Of a stretch of 11,869 bases of DNA, positions 8,075-11,869 are shown in pieces. The notes under the pieces were generated by a model that saw only the letters and a program-made list of their open reading frames with translations, searched no databases and had not been told where the DNA came from. The translations under genes were made by a program, and so were the position numbers. The stretch lies in the NCBI GenBank assembly GCA_003086435.1, contig QEFD01000184.1, forward strand, positions 1-11,869, written 5' to 3'. Every line of letters begins with the position of its first letter. Position 1 is the first letter of the stretch. This DNA comes from Acidianus hospitalis (GTDB lineage Archaea; Thermoproteota; Thermoprotei_A; Sulfolobales; Sulfolobaceae).

Positions 8075-8101
8075 ACTTCTTTTTCTCATTTTAAAAGAAG
8101 T
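8075..8101 (-). terminator. Inverted repeat after the ATPase-like gene, possible terminator
   Basis: The arms ACTTCTTTT (8075-8083) and AAAAGAAGT (8093-8101) are perfect 9-base complements with a 9-base loop. The element begins 10 bases after the stop of the 8111-9343 gene (minus strand), and TTTTT follows about 14 bases further on (minus strand, near 8059-8063). It may end that transcript, or be an element upstream of the transporter that starts at 8008. It is AT-rich and therefore weak as a hairpin. Confidence 0.4.
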
Positions 8102-8110
8102 TTCTAAACT

Positions 8111-9343
8111 TTAAACTAATTTTTCATTTTTATATACTTGACAGTCCTTAAAATATTCCAAGAATTTCTCATCCCACGTGTGTATTATAATCTTATTACC
8201 TTTTTCCATCAGTTTTTCCACGATATTCACAATTCTACTTTTATCCTCATTAAGTAAAAATTCCTCTGGAGACTCTATTATTACCAAGGCTTGATCTTTT
8301 AACGAGTTAACCTCCAATATAATCGTTGCCAAGGATTTTATAGAACGAGAAGCTAAGGAAGTTATCTGAGAATCTTCATAAAATACTAGCCCGCCTTTAA
8401 CGCTTATAGGTAAGGAAAAGTTGTCAAAAAATGAATTTTTACCTTCTTTTATTCTATTTATTGCCAATTGACATGAATCTGAAAATAATTGAGCTATTTC
8501 CTCATTATTTAATGCCGACTCCTCCGCGTTTAAAATGAAGTGCCTTCCTGCAGGAATATATAAAATTTCCTTGAAACCTAAGACTTTTGCTAACTCATTC
8601 TTATATTTCTCAAGAAACGGTTGTATAAGAGTCTCCATTATTCCTACCATAAAGTCCTCAAAAAATTCGTGAGAATTAATTGCCTTTTCATTAACTTCTT
8701 TTGCGGTAATTCTAAGTACCTTGTTTAAGTCCTCGGCATTAATTTCTTTGTTTAAACCTCTATTTTCTGGCCTAAATTTTAGATCAATTTTTACATTAAC
8801 CTTACCATCTCTATAAAAGAATTCGGATTCTAGACTTAATCCTTTTACATCAGATAATTTGTATAAATCCATTTCATTACTGCTTTTTATTTCATTCTCT
8901 CCTACGGAAATTTTACCTTTGCCTTCTACTTCCAATTTAATTAATTTGTTCATTTCCGCATTAAGGTCTATTTCACAAGAGATTTCTAAAGGGTCTTTTA
9001 GTGAAAACTCACCATTTTTCCAAGAAAGTTTCATTGAAGTATTTATATTATTAAGAATTGAAGACAGTGCATAAGCCGGATTTATGTTTCTAAAATTGAG
9101 TTCCCTTATAATTGCAGATATTTCATATATAACATAATATAAATTTCTTAGTTGATCGGAATAATTTCTAGATAAATGAAAATAAAGATTCCAAGCTAAC
9201 ATTCGCCTAATCCTTAAGTATCCTGAAGAATCTAAAATACTCAAAGAATTCACTAAATCTTGTAAGTCGAAATAACCGTAGTATATTTGACAATTATTAT
9301 CTAAATTATACTTACTTTTCCCGTTAACTATAACATTAACCAT
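8111..9343 (-). CDS. Degenerate ABC/AAA_15-like ATPase homologue, probably inactive
   Basis: A 410-residue soluble protein that looks like a RecF/SMC-type AAA_15 ATPase without its catalytic motifs (numbers from ATG 9343). The N-terminal strand and turn, NCQIYYGYFDLQDLVNSL (17-34), sit where this family has a GxNGxGKS P-loop, but G-K-S/T is absent. A long middle region follows. The C-terminal half has family landmarks: YIPAGRHFIL (262-271), ASRSIKSLATIIL (331-343) in place of the SSG signature, and ALVIIESPEEFL (352-363) in place of the IIEEPEAHL Walker B, with Ser instead of the catalytic Glu. The THS switch is not clear (IIIHTWDE, 385-392). GTG 9361 is an alternative start; ATG 9343 is favoured by TTTAATAAA, centred 25 bases upstream. 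It lies between two paralogous transporters. It may be a structural or regulatory pseudo-enzyme; the assignment rests on motif pattern only. Confidence 0.7.
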   Translation of the reverse strand: MVNVIVNGKSKYNLDNNCQIYYGYFDLQDLVNSLSILDSSGYLRIRRMLAWNLYFHLSRNYSDQLRNLYYVIYEISAIIRELNFRNINPAYALSSILNNINTSMKLSWKNGEFSLKDPLEISCEIDLNAEMNKLIKLEVEGKGKISVGENEIKSSNEMDLYKLSDVKGLSLESEFFYRDGKVNVKIDLKFRPENRGLNKEINAEDLNKVLRITAKEVNEKAINSHEFFEDFMVGIMETLIQPFLEKYKNELAKVLGFKEILYIPAGRHFILNAEESALNNEEIAQLFSDSCQLAINRIKEGKNSFFDNFSLPISVKGGLVFYEDSQITSLASRSIKSLATIILEVNSLKDQALVIIESPEEFLLNEDKSRIVNIVEKLMEKGNKIIIHTWDEKFLEYFKDCQVYKNEKLV

Positions 9344-9363
9344 ATTTAAAGTATTAAACACAC

Positions 9364-9372
9364 TTTATTAAA
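9364..9372 (-). promoter_or_regulatory. TATA-like box of the ATPase-like gene
   Basis: TTTAATAAA on the minus strand is centred 25 bases upstream of ATG 9343, fitting a leaderless start there. A second weaker box, ATTTAATA (near 9380-9388), would instead fit GTG 9361. The choice of start rests on this spacing. Confidence 0.42.
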
Positions 9373-9503
9373 AACGCGTATTAAATCATTTAGATTTTTG
9401 TCTTGTTTAAACCTTAATTTTAATCATTATAGATATACTAAAATATTTTAAGAACTAGGTTGAATACATGAACTTGGTGATAAAAAGTCTTAATTTTGAT
9501 TTT

Positions 9504-9521
9504 AAACTTTCATGAAAGTTT
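9504..9521. promoter_or_regulatory. Perfect 18-bp palindrome AAACTTTCATGAAAGTTT
   Basis: The 18 bases read identically on both strands. The palindrome lies 53-70 bases upstream of ATG 9574 and about 25-40 bases upstream of that gene's TATA box. That is a typical place for a dimeric regulator such as an Lrp/AsnC- or MarR-type protein. A related ACTTTCA half-site recurs at 9559-9565. The palindrome is certain; the regulator and its effect are inferred. Confidence 0.6.
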
Positions 9522-9543
9522 TGAAAATTTTAAATAAACAAAC

Positions 9544-9572
9544 CTTTTATTTTAACGTACTTTCACAAGTTT
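9544..9572 (+). promoter_or_regulatory. Promoter of transporter copy 2 with half-site dyad
   Basis: CTTTTATTTT (9544-9553) is centred about 26 bases before ATG 9574, giving a leaderless transcript. Between this box and the start codon lies ACTT-TCAC-AAGT (9559-9570), a short dyad that repeats the ACTTTCA half of the 18-bp palindrome further upstream. A regulator bound here would sit on the transcription start. The box position is well supported, the operator less so. Confidence 0.5.
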
Positions 9573-9573
9573 T

Positions 9574-10767
<1,194 letters not shown>

Positions 10768-10774
10768 AAGAAAA

Positions 10775-10781
10775 GAGTTTT
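10775..10781 (+). terminator. Short T-run after transporter copy 2
   Basis: GAGTTTTT directly follows the TAA stop region of the transporter and ends at the stop codon of the convergent synthetase gene. Short T-runs of this kind end transcripts in Sulfolobales. On the minus strand, no comparable T-run appears until after the transporter gene has been entered. Confidence 0.35.
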
Positions 10782-11869
10782 TCACTTTTTCTCGTTTTGT
10801 TGACCTTGTATTTCCTTAGTAAATTCTTCTATGACCTTCTTCAGTTCGTCTACTGAAGTTTCGTCCTCTAAAGTCGATACATCTCCTAGAGGTTGTCCAG
10901 AAATTACGCTTCTCACTACTCTCCTCATTATCTTTCCAGACCTAGTCTTCGGTAATTTACTTACGAAATATAATCCGCCAAATATTATTATAGGCCCTAA
11001 ATTATTCTTAACATACTCTATTAACGACTTTCTCAATTCTTCTGATGGTTGATAGCCTTGCTTCAATACAACAGCTGCTACTGCAACTTCGCCCCTAACT
11101 GGATCTGGTACCCCTATTACTGCGGATTCTGCAACTGCAGGATGAGAGATTAGTATGTCCTCTATTTCTCTAGTTCCTATTCTATGTCCTGCTATCTTTA
11201 ATACTTCATCAGCCCTTCCTAAGATATAGAAGAATCCTTCTTCATCTCTAACAGCATAATCTCCAGGATAATATACTCCAAGGAATTTGGAGAAGTAAGT
11301 CTTTACGTATCTTTCTGGATCTCCCCAAACCCCTGCTAGCATACCTGGCCAAGGTCTCTTAATTACAATGTATCCCTTTTCTCTGGGCTTTGCCTGCTTA
11401 CCATCTTCAGTGAATACATCTGCATCAACTCCCGGTAATGGTAATCCGTTAGCGCTAGGCTTAAGTAAATAGTTACCTAAACCCGGAGTTGCAGAAATCA
11501 TTATTCCTCCTGTTTCAGTTTGCCACCATGTATCTACTATAGGTAAAGAAGAATTACCAACGTTCTTAAAGTACCATCTCCATGCCTCCGGATTTATAGG
11601 TTCTCCAACGCTTCCTAAAATCCTTAAAGTGCTTAAATCGTGCTTCTTTACCCATTCTTCACCGTACCTCATTAAAGATCTAATTGCTGTAGGAGAAGTG
11701 TAGAATACTGTAACTCCATACTTTTCTACTAACTCCCACCACCTATCTGGATTAGGATAATCTGGTACTCCTTCGTACATTAGTACTGAGGCTCCGTTTT
11801 GTAATGGACCATAAACTATGTAAGAATGACCAGTTATCCAGCCTATATCTGCAGTATTAAAGAATACGT
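10782..11869 (-). CDS. acs: Acetyl-CoA synthetase, AMP-forming (5' end outside window)
   Basis: The enzyme joins acetate, ATP and CoA into acetyl-CoA through an acetyl-AMP intermediate in the cytosol. The open frame continues past the right edge, so only the C-terminal 361 residues of a family usually near 650 are present. From the edge come TADIGWITGHSYIVYGPL, then FYTSPTAIRSLMRYG, the adenylation motif DTWWQTETGG, the aspartate loop YYPGDYAVRDEEGFFYILGRADEVLKIAGHRIGT (given here only as landmarks), and PKTRSGKIMRR, whose lysine is catalytic and is the usual acetylation switch. The ATG at 11780 is internal, not the start, because the frame upstream continues the conserved protein. Some archaeal members prefer propionate or other short acids, which the visible part cannot decide. 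It is convergent with transporter copy 2. Confidence 0.95.
   Translation of the reverse strand, partial: VFFNTADIGWITGHSYIVYGPLQNGASVLMYEGVPDYPNPDRWWELVEKYGVTVFYTSPTAIRSLMRYGEEWVKKHDLSTLRILGSVGEPINPEAWRWYFKNVGNSSLPIVDTWWQTETGGIMISATPGLGNYLLKPSANGLPLPGVDADVFTEDGKQAKPREKGYIVIKRPWPGMLAGVWGDPERYVKTYFSKFLGVYYPGDYAVRDEEGFFYILGRADEVLKIAGHRIGTREIEDILISHPAVAESAVIGVPDPVRGEVAVAAVVLKQGYQPSEELRKSLIEYVKNNLGPIIIFGGLYFVSKLPKTRSGKIMRRVVRSVISGQPLGDVSTLEDETSVDELKKVIEEFTKEIQGQQNEKK

Noticed and set aside
8859..9074. Open frame on the plus strand inside the ATPase-like gene
   Set aside because: It is antisense to a longer frame with recognisable domain landmarks; the serine/leucine-rich translation is typical of a shadow frame.
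9344..9361. GTG 9361 as the start of the ATPase-like gene
   Set aside because: It adds only six residues, and the better TATA-like box points to ATG 9343; it is not fully excluded.
10831..11052. Open frame on the plus strand inside the acetyl-CoA synthetase gene
   Set aside because: It is antisense to the conserved C-terminal domain of the synthetase, including the catalytic lysine motif.

Overview
The window looks like chromosomal DNA of a thermoacidophilic crenarchaeon of the order Sulfolobales, most likely Acidianus or a close relative. It is AT-rich. A protein at 1081-2310 matches, as I recall it, the sulfide:quinone oxidoreductase of Acidianus ambivalens along its whole length, with Cys129, Cys178 and Cys350 at the same positions. 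Many genes have an A/T-rich TATA-like box centred 25-29 bases upstream of the start codon, with no leader and no Shine-Dalgarno motif. This is the leaderless pattern usual in these archaea, and I used it to choose starts. The genus assignment rests on remembered sequence, not a search.

Left part (1-4590): a truncated, secreted, cysteine-rich pilin-like protein on the minus strand; a small membrane protein on the plus strand; the sulfide:quinone oxidoreductase with two stacked dyads in its promoter; a GT4-type glycosyltransferase; a protein with a C-terminal zinc ribbon; and a second pilin-like, cysteine-rich secreted protein on the plus strand. Sulfide oxidation feeds electrons to the membrane quinone pool. 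The pilin-like proteins and glycosyltransferase suggest cell-surface functions, but nothing ties them together firmly.

Middle part (4591-6830): an intron-less tRNA-Gly(CCC); a PRC-barrel plus zinc-ribbon protein whose C-terminal module closely resembles that of the 3500-3994 protein; a divergent MFS transporter whose promoter overlaps the PRC-barrel promoter within about 33 bp; and a GNAT-type acetyltransferase. The GNAT gene appears to have lost its natural start: the sequence just upstream encodes the expected first beta strand, but the well-placed ATG at 6390 is one base out of frame.

Right part (6830-11869): two closely similar MFS transporters of the metabolite:H+ symporter type in opposite orientation, flanking a protein that resembles an ABC/AAA_15-type ATPase stripped of its nucleotide-binding motifs. 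Beyond them is the 3' half of an acetyl-CoA synthetase gene, cut by the right edge. The second transporter and the synthetase are convergent with a 14-bp gap, so uptake of acetate or another short carboxylate followed by activation to acyl-CoA is a reasonable guess. The promoter region of the second transporter carries a perfect 18-bp palindrome and a related half-site next to the start codon.

No CRISPR array, insertion sequence, rRNA or replication origin was seen, and no gene-free stretch exceeds 300 bases. The most unusual items are the degenerate ATPase-like protein between paralogous transporters, the probable 5' frameshift in the GNAT gene, and the palindromes in front of 2310, 6412 and 9574.
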